A stretch of DNA of 64,000 nt from JACJVV01 sp964581515 (GTDB lineage Archaea; Nanobdellota; Nanobdellia; Woesearchaeales; JACJVV01). The stretch lies in the NCBI GenBank assembly GCA_964581515.1, contig CAZOOV010000003.1:127395-191394 (forward strand). The letters are read 5' to 3'. Under the pieces are notes generated by a model that saw only the letters and a program-made list of their open reading frames with translations, was not told where the DNA came from and ran no database searches. Positions 25,213 to 34,519 of this stretch are shown here, piece by piece. The position numbers and the translations under genes were made by a program. The first letter of the stretch is position 1; each line of letters starts with the position of its first letter.

Positions 25213-26706
25213 ATGAAGAATAGCATGAAAAATAGCATGAAAAATGATCTGAACAAGAATATTAGAAATAATATCGGGAAAAATATTAAGAATAATGCAA
25301 ATAAAGATATTAAAAATAATACAAAGAAGAATATCAAGAATAGTACGAAGAAAGATATGAAAAAGAATCGTGTTGATGAATTCATAAAGAATCCTAAAAA
25401 GGCACTTCTTACTTTGGCTCTTCCTTTTATAGTGGGGATGGTTGTTCAAGTACTCTATAGTATTGCTGATACTGCGTTTGTTGGTAGACTTGGATCTGAC
25501 GCTCTTGCTGCTTTGACTTTTGCTTGGCCGATATTTTTCATAGCATTTGCTCTTAACGGTGGAATTGCTGCTGGGATGAGTTCTAGAGTTGCAAGGTATG
25601 TTGGGGCAAAAAAGAAAAAAGAAGCAGAGAATGCTGCAATGCATGGTATTATGTTGTCTTTATGTGTTGCTGTGTTATTATTTGCTTTTGGAATGCCAAC
25701 ATTAAAGCCTTTGTTGTCAATGCTTGGAGCGACAGGTCCTGCACTTGTTATGGCAACAGAATATCTTTCTATACTTTTGATGGGTATAGTATTCATGTAC
25801 ATGTCATTCATATTATCAAATGTATTCTCTTCTCAAGGTGATACAAAAACACCAATGTATGTACAAGTATCTGCTCTTTTATTGAATATCATTCTTGACC
25901 CTATCTTGATATATGGTTTTAGACTTGGAGTTAAAGGTGCAGCAATAGCAACATTGATTGCATTCATGTTTGGTTTTATACTCAATTTGTATTTCATAAG
26001 GACAAGATCATATTTGCATATACGCAGGAAATCTTTTCATTTCTCTTTTAAGCTTTTGAAAGAGATATTTCAGATTGGTGCACCTACTGTTGTTTCAATG
26101 CTTTTGATGTCATTTTCGTTTCTTATACTTAATAAGTTCATGGCTGGTTTTGGAACTGAATATGTGGCTGCACTTGGTATGGTAGGAAGACTTGATAGTA
26201 CAGCAATAATGCCAATAATGGCGCTTGCAATGTCACTCATGACTCTTTGTGGGATGTTTTATGGCGCTAAGCGATATGATCTGCTTCGTTCAATAACTTG
26301 GTATGGTATAAGAATCGGTGTGATATATACTGTTGCTATAGGTATGATATTCTTTTTGTTTCCAAGAATCTTCTTAATGATATTTAGTAATGATAAAACT
26401 ATCATAGATATAGCTGTCCCTTATTTGAGAATAGATGTATTTGATTTTTGGATGTTGGCAGTAGGTATAATTGCAAGCAGAGTAATGAGGGGCATAGGTT
26501 ATGGTGCACCAGGTCTTGTTATGATCTTGTCAAGAGTAATTGTGATATTATTGCCTTTGGCTTATATATTTGTTGAAGTCTTGAAATGGGGTTATCTTTC
26601 TTTAGTATTTGCAACTGTGACAAGTGCATTTGTCTTTATGGTTGTAGGTGTTGTGTGGCTAGAGATTCTTCTTAAGAAATGTAAGAACAATACTATTACT
26701 TCTTGA
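25213..26706 (+). CDS. MATE-family efflux transporter with repetitive N-terminal tail
   Basis: This is a MATE multidrug/toxin exporter, driven by Na+ or H+, with about 12 helices from residue 60 to 490. The family landmarks are DTAFVGRLGSDALAALTFAWP, the internal duplication around residue 290, and GMFYGAKRYD. The first 52 residues are a hydrophilic Asn/Lys repeat absent from normal MATE proteins. The start at 25213 is favoured because TTTTTTAAATAG (about 25180-25191) is a leaderless promoter for it. Translation from Met49 (25357) would give a standard-length protein and is the alternative. Confidence 0.85.
   Translation: MKNSMKNSMKNDLNKNIRNNIGKNIKNNANKDIKNNTKKNIKNSTKKDMKKNRVDEFIKNPKKALLTLALPFIVGMVVQVLYSIADTAFVGRLGSDALAALTFAWPIFFIAFALNGGIAAGMSSRVARYVGAKKKKEAENAAMHGIMLSLCVAVLLFAFGMPTLKPLLSMLGATGPALVMATEYLSILLMGIVFMYMSFILSNVFSSQGDTKTPMYVQVSALLLNIILDPILIYGFRLGVKGAAIATLIAFMFGFILNLYFIRTRSYLHIRRKSFHFSFKLLKEIFQIGAPTVVSMLLMSFSFLILNKFMAGFGTEYVAALGMVGRLDSTAIMPIMALAMSLMTLCGMFYGAKRYDLLRSITWYGIRIGVIYTVAIGMIFFLFPRIFLMIFSNDKTIIDIAVPYLRIDVFDFWMLAVGIIASRVMRGIGYGAPGLVMILSRVIVILLPLAYIFVEVLKWGYLSLVFATVTSAFVFMVVGVVWLEILLKKCKNNTITS
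25255..25374 (+). repeat. 24-bp coding minisatellite in the MATE gene
   Basis: Five consecutive in-frame 24-base units encode KNIRNNIG, KNIKNNAN, KDIKNNTK, KNIKNSTK and a partial KDMKKN, following two 12-base KNSM units. All units keep the frame. They give a positively charged, presumably disordered cytoplasmic tail. Confidence 0.65.
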
Positions 26707-26759
26707 GTTTGTTGATTCAAAAACAAGAAATTTCTTATAGTTAGAATTATAAATTAAAA

Positions 26760-27065
26760 TTATAATAAGAATGAATAAGCAATTGTCCAGATAGTTATTG
26801 ATATAGTCCCTACAATTACATAAGAAACTGATTTTGTTATTCTATTCTTTTTTGAGTAATATACAAAATATGATGATGCAATCCCACTGATTACTAACCA
26901 CATGAATGTGAATCCTAAATATATAATTCCACTCACGAAATGAAGATTTTTAGCATAGACTAGGATGACCCACCCATATAAGGATAGCAAAGAAAGCATG
27001 AATGTAAGGACTACTTTGTATGCAGTCGGTTCGAAAATTGATGTAAGTTTTTTTTTACGTCTCAT
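26760..27065 (-). CDS. Small three-helix membrane protein
   Basis: This 101-residue protein has hydrophobic helices at about 16-35, 44-68 and 78-98 and a basic N-terminus (MRRKKKL). It is unrecognised. It lies upstream of nothing close on its strand and converges with the MATE gene. Confidence 0.6.
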   Translation of the reverse strand: MRRKKKLTSIFEPTAYKVVLTFMLSLLSLYGWVILVYAKNLHFVSGIIYLGFTFMWLVISGIASSYFVYYSKKNRITKSVSYVIVGTISITIWTIAYSFLL

Positions 27066-27131
27066 CTTTTAAACTTTATATTGATATTTATTCATAGTTA
27101 TAATGATATTTATTTATAATTATAGTGGTAT

Positions 27132-27626
27132 TTATTCTATTGTTATATTTCTGCTGTTTACTAAGTAAGTTAGTTCATCTGTTTTCTTATTTATATTTAT
27201 TGTGTAATTTTTTGGATCAAGTGGACCTATTTCTGCTTTGACATCACTTTTGCATATACAATCTTCATTCTCAGTGATATCTTTAGTTATTATATAGAGG
27301 TTTATACTATCCTGTCCTTTTGTATGTTCGATATCTAATTTCCTATAACATTTTTGTTCAAATTCATATGAAACTACTACATTACCTCCTATTGTAGCAT
27401 ACTTGATGACTGGACTTTCATTACTTGATATTTCACTCTTATCATAGCATGATTTTACTTGATATTTTAAGAAGGCTCTTTGTTGATTTATTGTACTTAT
27501 AACTAAAACAGAAACAATAGCAATGACAAATATTATAGCAATAGCATAAAGAATCATCTGTGTCCTTTCATTAGTCAGGACATGAAGCCTTGCTTTGTGG
27601 ATCTTATTCTTAATTTTATCTTTCAT
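27132..27626 (-). CDS. Single-anchor extracytoplasmic protein
   Basis: The N-terminal 23 residues are basic and cytoplasmic. One transmembrane helix (about 24-47) is followed by a 115-residue outer domain with cysteines at about 60, 92, 123 and 125 that may form disulfides. The domain is beta-rich in appearance. I do not recognise the family. It is divergent from the Bud32 gene with a shared AT-rich promoter region. Confidence 0.6.
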   Translation of the reverse strand: MKDKIKNKIHKARLHVLTNERTQMILYAIAIIFVIAIVSVLVISTINQQRAFLKYQVKSCYDKSEISSNESPVIKYATIGGNVVVSYEFEQKCYRKLDIEHTKGQDSINLYIITKDITENEDCICKSDVKAEIGPLDPKNYTININKKTDELTYLVNSRNITIE

Positions 27627-27744
27627 GCCATTTCACCCTATATATGTTGTTATGTGTATGAAAGGGATATATAAAGTTTTTTACATTTTAACTGTAAGTG
27701 TTTAAACATAAATAATATAAATGATATAAATAAATAGTTGTTTA

Positions 27745-28362
27745 ATGAAAATGAGACTTATTGCAAGAGGAGCTGAGGCTGAACTTTATTCTGATAAATC
27801 AGTGATTGTAAAGAAAAGAGTGAAGAAAGATTATCGAATCTCTGAGATAGATACTTCTTTGAGACGATTTCGAACAAAAAGAGAAGCAAAAGTTCTGAAT
27901 AAAGCAAAAGAAGCTGGTATAAATGTCCCTTTAGTTAAGAAGATGGATGTTGATGATGGCATACTAGAAATGGAAGAAATCATTGGAATGAAAGTTCGTG
28001 ATAAGCTTAACTCTAAGAATTATCTGGTGCTTTGTAAAAATATTGGTGGAATTATTGCAAATCTCCATAATAATGATATGATCCATGGTGATCTAACTAC
28101 TTCAAATATGATTTATGAGAATAAATCAAAAAAGATATTCCTTATTGATTTTGGTTTGAGTTTTTTCTCTTTAAAAGTTGAAGATAAAGCAGTTGATATA
28201 CATCTTTTCAGGCAAGCTCTTGAATCAAAACATAATAAGATTTGGGAAAGTGCTTTCAAAGCATTTATTTCTGGCTACAAGTCTAAATCTAAAGATTATG
28301 ATGAAGTTCTGAATAGATTTGAGAAGGTAGAATCAAGGGGAAGGAATAAGACAAAAAGTTAA
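27745..28362 (+). CDS. bud32: Kae1-associated kinase/ATPase Bud32
   Basis: Bud32 is the small atypical kinase of the KEOPS complex that makes the t6A modification of ANN-reading tRNAs. The 205-residue protein has RGAEAELY (glycine-poor loop), VKKRVKKDYR with the ATP lysine, FRTKREAKVL and VPLV. The catalytic HGDLTTSNMIY and the metal-binding LIDFGLSFFS follow. The conserved VEDKAVDIHLFRQALESKH tail is typical of Bud32. It is separate from Kae1 here, whereas many archaea fuse the two. No other KEOPS gene is in the window. Confidence 0.92.
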   Translation: MKMRLIARGAEAELYSDKSVIVKKRVKKDYRISEIDTSLRRFRTKREAKVLNKAKEAGINVPLVKKMDVDDGILEMEEIIGMKVRDKLNSKNYLVLCKNIGGIIANLHNNDMIHGDLTTSNMIYENKSKKIFLIDFGLSFFSLKVEDKAVDIHLFRQALESKHNKIWESAFKAFISGYKSKSKDYDEVLNRFEKVESRGRNKTKS

Positions 28363-28474
28363 AATCAAGAATTAAAGATAATAGAAAAGAGAAAGTTAAA
28401 GAAAATAAGAGAGAAATATAATTAAAATTTAGAATATATAAAATTAAGAAAAATGATTTATTAAAAAGAATTAT

Positions 28475-30604
28475 TTATCTGAAGCCTACTTGACTGCTAT
28501 ACCAACCTGTGTAATTGCTTACTTGTGCCATGATTTCTATATCCTCCAGCTTTCTATCTATTTCAGGAACATCTCCTAATTCAAACGCAATTACATTTAT
28601 TACTATGTTTCCAGTATCTACTTGATTATAGACTTCGTAAGTGCCTTCAAGCCCTCCTAATAACCATGGCGCAGACTCATTGAATCTTATTTCAGGAATA
28701 GTGTAATCCTGGCTTAGAAGACCACCTGTCTCTCTTTCTTCTTCTGGAATTATTATTGTGCTTTTATCCATTAAGATTACATTCACATCATATTTTCCTG
28801 GTACAAGCTCCATTTGGCTTGTTTTGTTTACAGAATTTAGTTTAGCTGCTTGTACATGTTCTGTCTCCCCAGTCAGCTGTTCTTTTGTCAGTATTACTGT
28901 AGCTTCTTGACCAGTTTCTAGAGGTCCTTCTCCTGATAAAACCCATCTGGTTTGTGTGCCTGATGTTGGTTTTACAAATTTAAGTTTGTTTACAGTCACA
29001 TTCACTTGTCTGAATGGTTGAAGCATTATCTCACCTAGATTCTCTCCTTCATCAAGTTTTGTTGCAAGGAATTTTGTTGATGACATATAACCTGGTTTTT
29101 GTAATGACATGTATCCCCCTGAACAGATAGGAAGTTTTCCATTGAATTTTCCACTTGATAATAATTCTAAATTACATGTTTCATGTCCGCAGATGAAATA
29201 TAATGAAGAGCCATCTACAAGTTCATTTGTTAATCCATCTATCACTTGGAATGAGTAATTTCCTGAATTTCTTTGATTATCATTACATAATAAACTTGGA
29301 CCACCTATGCTTCCTTCAAAATTACCTGAATCGCCAGGCCATACTATATTATTATTATTAGTATTTGATTCAAGAAAGAAGTAGAAATTTAGTCCATCTC
29401 CATCAAATGCTTTAGCGTCATATATCTTAACAAGTACAGGATATGATGTTGTATAATAAAATCTATATCTTTGGCTTCCAAGCATGATAAAAGATGTGGA
29501 ATATGATTCTGCTTTACATATTTCACCTTCGCAATTCATATTAAAATAAATTGGCCATATAGGAAGATAATTAAAATATATATCTAGGTCGTAAGTATGA
29601 TTAAGATCTATTCTCATCTGATTATCAAAGATCCTTTGAGCGAATGCAGTGTCTCCTATTGAAACATAATTATTTGTTCCGTTTACTCTTAATGCAGCTA
29701 CATATCTGACTAACATATCTTCTATTGAGTCTTGAACTTGGCTTTTTACCCATATTTTTCCAGGGTCACCAAATATAAATGTTGAATCAGCAATAGGTGG
29801 TATTGGACCATCGATATCAGCATAGCCTGCTATAAGATTTAATACTTGATTTTCTAGGAACCTATATTGTGCTTGTAATGTAGTCACTTCTAATGCAAGT
29901 TCAAGTATTGGTTTGAGATCTACATTTTGTTCTACATAATATCTTTTTATCATATATTCTTTGTCTTCTTGTTCTATTTTTACAGGATAATCTAATGTGA
30001 AACTTACTGTATAATCATTGACGCTTGTATTGACTCTTGGTTCATGAACAGGGGAGATCCTGTATCCTCTTTTTGTGAATGAGTCAAAATCATTTAGACA
30101 TCTTTCTAAATTCTCATTGATAAAAAAATCTAGTTCTGATTCTATTGAAGCCATACCACTGTCTTTGTATAATTCAGGGTAGAATAAATTGAATGCACAG
30201 TCGTTTACGCATCCATTTGGACTACTCATATGCCAATAGTAAGGTATTGCATACATGCTTGAAGAAGTTGTTTGATCTATTGACATGACAACAGCTTCTC
30301 CATTGGTTGGTTCATCTTTATCATAATCTATCTGATTCCTTTGTAAGTCAGTAAACCCTCCGTGCTCTGCCATTTCTAAGATTGCATCTCGTGATGTCAA
30401 TCTTAAACATTCAACGACATATTTATAGACTGGGTCAGAAACAGTTTCCATCTCTATGATTGGTCCTTGTTGATCGCTTACATCTCTTCTTGTATTTGTA
30501 TAGATAATGTATGATGCGAATAGAATAATTAGAACTATGCCTAAAATGAGGAATATGGATATCTGCGATTGCTTCTTGAATAGTAATCTATCTTTTGAAT
30601 TCAC
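28475..30604 (-). CDS. Large membrane-anchored secreted protein, archaeal pilin-like N-terminus
   Basis: The 709-residue protein starts with KKQSQISIFLILGIVLIILFA. This is a basic stretch then Gln and a long hydrophobic helix, like archaeal class III (type IV pilin-type) signal sequences found on large secreted proteins of Woesearchaeota-type genomes. The long outer part is beta-rich. It has cysteine pairs near 120, 355, 445 and 475, and two or three Ig-like or carboxypeptidase-regulatory-like segments toward the C-terminus. It is likely a cell-surface protein. No enzyme motif is recognised. Confidence 0.7.
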   Translation of the reverse strand: MNSKDRLLFKKQSQISIFLILGIVLIILFASYIIYTNTRRDVSDQQGPIIEMETVSDPVYKYVVECLRLTSRDAILEMAEHGGFTDLQRNQIDYDKDEPTNGEAVVMSIDQTTSSSMYAIPYYWHMSSPNGCVNDCAFNLFYPELYKDSGMASIESELDFFINENLERCLNDFDSFTKRGYRISPVHEPRVNTSVNDYTVSFTLDYPVKIEQEDKEYMIKRYYVEQNVDLKPILELALEVTTLQAQYRFLENQVLNLIAGYADIDGPIPPIADSTFIFGDPGKIWVKSQVQDSIEDMLVRYVAALRVNGTNNYVSIGDTAFAQRIFDNQMRIDLNHTYDLDIYFNYLPIWPIYFNMNCEGEICKAESYSTSFIMLGSQRYRFYYTTSYPVLVKIYDAKAFDGDGLNFYFFLESNTNNNNIVWPGDSGNFEGSIGGPSLLCNDNQRNSGNYSFQVIDGLTNELVDGSSLYFICGHETCNLELLSSGKFNGKLPICSGGYMSLQKPGYMSSTKFLATKLDEGENLGEIMLQPFRQVNVTVNKLKFVKPTSGTQTRWVLSGEGPLETGQEATVILTKEQLTGETEHVQAAKLNSVNKTSQMELVPGKYDVNVILMDKSTIIIPEEERETGGLLSQDYTIPEIRFNESAPWLLGGLEGTYEVYNQVDTGNIVINVIAFELGDVPEIDRKLEDIEIMAQVSNYTGWYSSQVGFR

Positions 30605-30658
30605 TTAAACACCTCTTTTTAATACCCTTTAGTTCATTTTGAAGAATGTTCTTTATAT

Positions 30659-30765
30659 ATTTTATTACTTTTCGGGTTTAATTTCTTTATTTGTTACATT
30701 TGTAATATTCAGAAAGTAATGATTGAAAATTGATTTAGAATTTTCATTTTATTACTTTTCGGGTT
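30659..30765. repeat. Direct repeat upstream of the ferredoxin gene
   Basis: The 20-mer ATTTTATTACTTTTCGGGTT occurs at 30659-30678 and again at 30746-30765, 87 bases apart. It lies between the divergent surface-protein and ferredoxin genes. The GC-containing TTCGGGTT core stands out in the AT-rich surroundings. It may be a regulator site. Confidence 0.5.
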
Positions 30766-30835
30766 AGATCTTTACTACATAATAATTGTAGAAAATATTA
30801 TAAATAATTGATAAAGCATGTTTTTTGGTGATAAC

Positions 30836-31039
30836 ATGACTCTTAGAGTAACAGTTGAAGGGGAAGAATGTATAGGATGCGGTGCATGTACTGCTTTTTC
30901 TGATAATTTTGTAATAGATGATAAAAGCATTGCAAAAGTCAAGAAGGAATTGATTGGGGATGATGAGAAAGAATCTAATCAAGAAGCAGTTGATGCTTGT
31001 CCTAAGCATTGCATTAAAATAGAAGAAGTTGATGGATAA
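30836..31039 (+). CDS. Single-cluster [4Fe-4S] ferredoxin
   Basis: The 67-residue electron carrier has CIGCGAC (the first three cluster ligands) and CPKHC near the C-terminus (the fourth ligand). The spacing is that of monocluster ferredoxins. The start at 30836 (MTLRVTVEGEE) is chosen because GGTGAT precedes it by three bases. The in-frame ATG at 30818 would add six unrelated residues. It is probably a low-potential carrier for radical SAM or oxidoreductase partners. Confidence 0.9.
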   Translation: MTLRVTVEGEECIGCGACTAFSDNFVIDDKSIAKVKKELIGDDEKESNQEAVDACPKHCIKIEEVDG

Positions 31040-31058
31040 TTCTTAATTAGGGAAGTTT

Positions 31059-31135
31059 GTAAAAAGTCTGCTTGCACGGCGAATATATGATTTTTTAGAA
31101 AATTATCGCCTCATTAGGTAAAGCTGACTTTTTAC
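31059..31135. other. Long imperfect inverted repeat after the ferredoxin gene
   Basis: A 10-base perfect stem (GTAAAAAGTC at 31059-31068, GACTTTTTAC at 31126-31135) extends to 14 pairs with one mismatch. Inside it GGCGA (about 31079) faces TCGCC (about 31106). It lies between two co-directional genes, and the pairing suggests a transcript hairpin or a small element. Confidence 0.45.
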
Positions 31136-31177
31136 TTATTTGAGGAGTAATATTTAAATACTACTTGTTCTAGATTT

Positions 31178-32128
31178 ATGTATATGGATAAACTAGGCAT
31201 GCGAAGATCAATTGTATTAGGGTTAGTTCTATTGTTGATCTGCTCGTTTGTTATGTATATTGTAATTGCTGCAGATACACCTTCAGTTCCTAGCGGGGAT
31301 GCAACAGCAGATGGTACAACTACAGTTACTGGTAATAGAGGTAATAATAATGTTGATGCAGGTAGTGGTAACAGGGGTTATGGTGGCACTTATTGGGCGT
31401 CAAATGTAATATATACTGCACTTACAAGTTCTGCAGGTACAGCTGGACATAGTACTTTTGGAAATCTTCTTTATGATGATGATGAGATGGCTGAGAAAGC
31501 AGCAGCTGCAGATCAGTGGCTTTATGACCATCTTTTTCCTGGAAGTCAGGAATGGTATCTAAATGAAGTATGTAGCAGTGATATTCCTTCAACAGGGGGA
31601 AGTTATGCTTATGTTGAGACTGATGGACAGATTCAGATTGTTGCACATGTTGAAGGAGAGAAAATACCTTATACTATGTATAATGAGACAAATACTTCTA
31701 CAGGTGAAGTTGCTTCAATTCAAAGATATATATATAAATTGTCAATCAGCGTATCAAACAATGATCCAGAGAACAAGACAATCAGGTTTTATGTAAAAGT
31801 AGATGATGTCTCTCTTTATAACTATACAATCAATCTTACTCATGGCAGTTCCTTTAGCAAGACTGGTTCTAGCATGGAGGTCATTGATTCAGATAATGAT
31901 TATTCTACTATCTGCATTGATTTTGTAGGAGACGCTCCTCTCATTGGTCCAAGAGCTGAACTTACAGAACTTACTGATCCTTTATGTAATAATATAGTGA
32001 CTGTAGATGCAGCTTCAACCAGTACATATGCTGCGCCATCTTATCTTTCTATAACAAGTAGCAGTAGTAGTTCTGGGACTGGGGCAAATGTAGGGGACGG
32101 TACTGGCCAGACTGCAAATGCCATATGA
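31178..32128 (+). CDS. Secreted Gly/Asn/Ser-rich protein
   Basis: A signal peptide at about 9-32 (SIVLGLVLLLICSFVMYIVIAA) is followed by a Gly/Asn-rich linker. The outer domain of about 230 residues has several N-glycosylation-type sequons (NYT, NLT, NKT) and a Ser-rich C-terminal tail. It is unrecognised. TAATATTTAAATA (31149-31160) is at a leaderless distance. It is likely an exported surface or pilus-associated protein. Confidence 0.65.
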   Translation: MYMDKLGMRRSIVLGLVLLLICSFVMYIVIAADTPSVPSGDATADGTTTVTGNRGNNNVDAGSGNRGYGGTYWASNVIYTALTSSAGTAGHSTFGNLLYDDDEMAEKAAAADQWLYDHLFPGSQEWYLNEVCSSDIPSTGGSYAYVETDGQIQIVAHVEGEKIPYTMYNETNTSTGEVASIQRYIYKLSISVSNNDPENKTIRFYVKVDDVSLYNYTINLTHGSSFSKTGSSMEVIDSDNDYSTICIDFVGDAPLIGPRAELTELTDPLCNNIVTVDAASTSTYAAPSYLSITSSSSSSGTGANVGDGTGQTANAI

Positions 32129-32178
32129 GAAAGGCTGACTTATTAATTCTATCTAATAATTAAGAATTTTTTAAATTT

Positions 32179-32730
32179 TTATCCTACATTTGTTCTTATC
32201 CAATTAGTTATCCCATTGCTTATCTTGCTTAGTAATCCAACTGGTGCAGGAGATGTAACATAACTGTTGATAAATCCTTTATTCATATGATTGAATACTT
32301 GGTTGTTGATTGATGTAGAATATCTTAATTCTAATACACTGTTAAAACTTTTGCCAGGAGGGATATTTTTGCATCTTTTAATCTCATAGCTGAGATTTTT
32401 CCCACTTTCTACCATTGCTAATGGTAAATCTTTTTGTTCACATTCTTTTATCATAATAGAAAGGTTATATGCTGTCTCGCTTAAATCATTATGTAAGAAT
32501 ATGGTTACTTTATCTCCACTATCTCCTTCTGAAGGGAACTTAACATCGTTTGTTTCTGCAAGTTGGCTTATACAAGTAAAACCATCACCAAGTTCACATG
32601 TCTCTGATGCTCCTTTCATAAAATCAGCTACTCCTAACACATGCATGAGTATAAGAACACATACAAGTAATGCAATCAACCATCCATTTATTATGAAATA
32701 TTTAGATATGCTTTGTGCTTTACTTTGCAT
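32179..32730 (-). CDS. Single-anchor extracytoplasmic protein
   Basis: The start at 32730 (MQSKAQSISKYF) is the first ATG. The longer frame begins with TTG inside pgk. One helix (about 16-36) anchors an outer domain of about 145 residues with six cysteines. It overlaps the 3' end of pgk by 11 bases and is probably co-transcribed with it. I do not recognise the family. It resembles the 27132-27626 product in architecture only. Confidence 0.6.
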   Translation of the reverse strand: MQSKAQSISKYFIINGWLIALLVCVLILMHVLGVADFMKGASETCELGDGFTCISQLAETNDVKFPSEGDSGDKVTIFLHNDLSETAYNLSIMIKECEQKDLPLAMVESGKNLSYEIKRCKNIPPGKSFNSVLELRYSTSINNQVFNHMNKGFINSYVTSPAPVGLLSKISNGITNWIRTNVG

Positions 32731-33931
32731 TTTGTTTTTGTTCCTGTATGTCAAGTGCGACAAGACTGCTATCTTGTATTAAATCAAGAGAGGCGCCTCC
32801 ACCTGTAGAGATATGTGTATATTTATCTTGAAGACCAGTCTTTTCAATTGCAGTTACACTATCTCCACCACCAACAATTCTTACAGAACTTAAAGTAGCA
32901 AGATATTGTGCTATTGCATTTGTACCTTTGTCAAAAGGTTCTACTTCGAACATTCCTGCTGGTCCGTTCCAGAAGATTGTATTTGCATTCTTGCATCTTT
33001 CTTGGATGAGTGCTATACTTTTCTCACCAATATCAAGTCCAGAATATCCTTCAGGTATTTCTCCTGCTGGTACTGTTCTTATGTCTGTGTAATTGTCTCC
33101 TTCTTTTTTTGCAACAACAGTATCAATAGGTAAAGTTAATTTATCGAAGTATGATGCAGCTAGTGCTTGTTTTGCAGTATCTACTCCTTCACAAAGGCTG
33201 AGTCCTACATTTTTTCCTTGTGCTTTTTGGAATGCATATTCCATAGCACCCACTATTATTACCTCATCAACTTTATGTGATAGTGCTTCTATTACTTTTA
33301 TCTTATCTTCTACTTTTGCTCCACCAAGTATTGCTACATATGGTGCTTGTGGATCAACGATTAGTCTTGATAGTTGATTTATTTCTTTATCCACAAGAAA
33401 TCCGATTCCACATGGGATATATTTTGCAATATCATAAACAGATGCATGTTTCCTGTGGCTTGATCCGAATGCATCGTTGATGAATATGTCAGCGAATGAT
33501 GCAAGTCTTTGTGCAAGCATCTCTCTTGAAGGGTCATCTTTGGATTCTTCATGTTCAAGGTTGAATCTTGTATTCTCTAAGAGGATAAGTTTTTCATCAG
33601 GTATTGCTGAGTTCATGTAATCTTTCACGAATGCCACTTCCTGTTGCATTATCTCTCCTAATTTCTTAGCTACTACATCTAATGATAATGAGGAAATATA
33701 TTCGCCTCCTTTTGCAGCTACTTTCTTAGGTTTGCCTAAATGTGACATCAGTATTAATTTTTCAGCTCCATGGTCCAGTATATGCTTAATGCTTGGCATT
33801 GCTGCATCTATCCTAGCAGTAGAAGTAATTTCTCTTGTCTTTTTGTCAAGCGGGACGTTGAAGTCAACACGCATTATGACTTTCTTTCCGTTATAATCAA
33901 AATCAGTTATTCTCTTGATATCTTCATACAT
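32720..33931 (-). CDS. pgk: Phosphoglycerate kinase
   Basis: Pgk interconverts 1,3-bisphosphoglycerate + ADP with 3-phosphoglycerate + ATP. At 403 residues it is full length and carries the family motifs. VIMRVDFNVPLDKK lies at the N-terminus, with LMSHLGKPKK, LLENTRFN, NDAFGSSHRKHAS and AILGGAKVEDKI following. FWNGPAGMFEVEPFDKGT and GGGDSVTAIEK form the nucleotide site. AAGGTGAT precedes the ATG, and TAAGTATAAA (33951-33960 on the minus strand) is the TATA box. GpmI, the next-but-one step enzyme, is elsewhere in the window. Confidence 0.96.
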   Translation of the reverse strand: MYEDIKRITDFDYNGKKVIMRVDFNVPLDKKTREITSTARIDAAMPSIKHILDHGAEKLILMSHLGKPKKVAAKGGEYISSLSLDVVAKKLGEIMQQEVAFVKDYMNSAIPDEKLILLENTRFNLEHEESKDDPSREMLAQRLASFADIFINDAFGSSHRKHASVYDIAKYIPCGIGFLVDKEINQLSRLIVDPQAPYVAILGGAKVEDKIKVIEALSHKVDEVIIVGAMEYAFQKAQGKNVGLSLCEGVDTAKQALAASYFDKLTLPIDTVVAKKEGDNYTDIRTVPAGEIPEGYSGLDIGEKSIALIQERCKNANTIFWNGPAGMFEVEPFDKGTNAIAQYLATLSSVRIVGGGDSVTAIEKTGLQDKYTHISTGGGASLDLIQDSSLVALDIQEQKQNAK

Positions 33932-34028
33932 ATTATCACCTTGCTGCTTATTTATACTTAATTAATCTACTCTTTCACCTCTTATGATGCAGGTATCTAT
34001 CATGTTTATAAAAATTGCTATAGAAACG

Positions 34029-34046
34029 AGAAATGTAAACATTTCT
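34029..34046. promoter_or_regulatory. Palindrome AGAAATG-TAAA-CATTTCT upstream of pgk
   Basis: This 7-bp inverted repeat followed by GG lies about 70 bases upstream of the pgk TATA box. It shares AGAAATG...CATTTCTGG with the palindrome at 9822-9840, differing in loop length (4 versus 3). It may be a binding site for the same regulator. Confidence 0.4.
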
Positions 34047-34209
34047 GGTGTATATGAAATATATACAATCTGTGATATTTATGTTAAGGGAAGTCAGTAA
34101 TTTTTCTTTTTTTGAGGGTATTTCTTTTATTTTAATTAGGTTAATTAGTTGTCCTTTTATAGTAGTTACAATCCAAAGGTTTATAAAGAGAGGATTGCTT
34201 CTTTAGTAT

Positions 34210-34485
34210 ATGCCAGACGGATATAAAGTTGAAACTGGAGAAAAAGTAACTTTTAGTGGACAAGGTTTCTTTAGTTCATCTATAGAGTTGATGTATTGTG
34301 GTAAATATGCGGCAGACAGATATTCTTTAGCACCTTATAATATAGGGACATATAGTGAAGCTGCAACAAATGTATTTTTTCATATTGAGCAGACAGATAT
34401 CCAGTTGCAAGGCCACAGGCTAAAGGTTCATCATGTCATAGATGAAGCTATTTGGTTGGAATATCTGGGCAAGAAGAAGAAATAA
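34210..34485 (+). CDS. Small hypothetical protein (91 aa)
   Basis: This is an unrecognised soluble protein, beta-rich and basic, with one cysteine and a C-terminal KKKK. GGTTTATAAAGAG (34178-34190) at a leaderless distance supports ATG 34210. The next gene, a membrane protein, starts 34 bases later in the same direction. Confidence 0.55.
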   Translation: MPDGYKVETGEKVTFSGQGFFSSSIELMYCGKYAADRYSLAPYNIGTYSEAATNVFFHIEQTDIQLQGHRLKVHHVIDEAIWLEYLGKKKK

Positions 34486-34519
34486 TTTCAATATATTATA
34501 TATCAATAGGTTATAAAAA

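Noticed and set aside
25186..25644. Minus-strand frames over the MATE N-terminus
   Set aside because: They are reverse translations of the Asn/Lys repeat (Phe/Ile/Leu-rich) with no supporting signal.
32501..32782. Plus-strand 93-aa frame
   Set aside because: It lies opposite the anchored protein gene and pgk, and has no promoter of its own.
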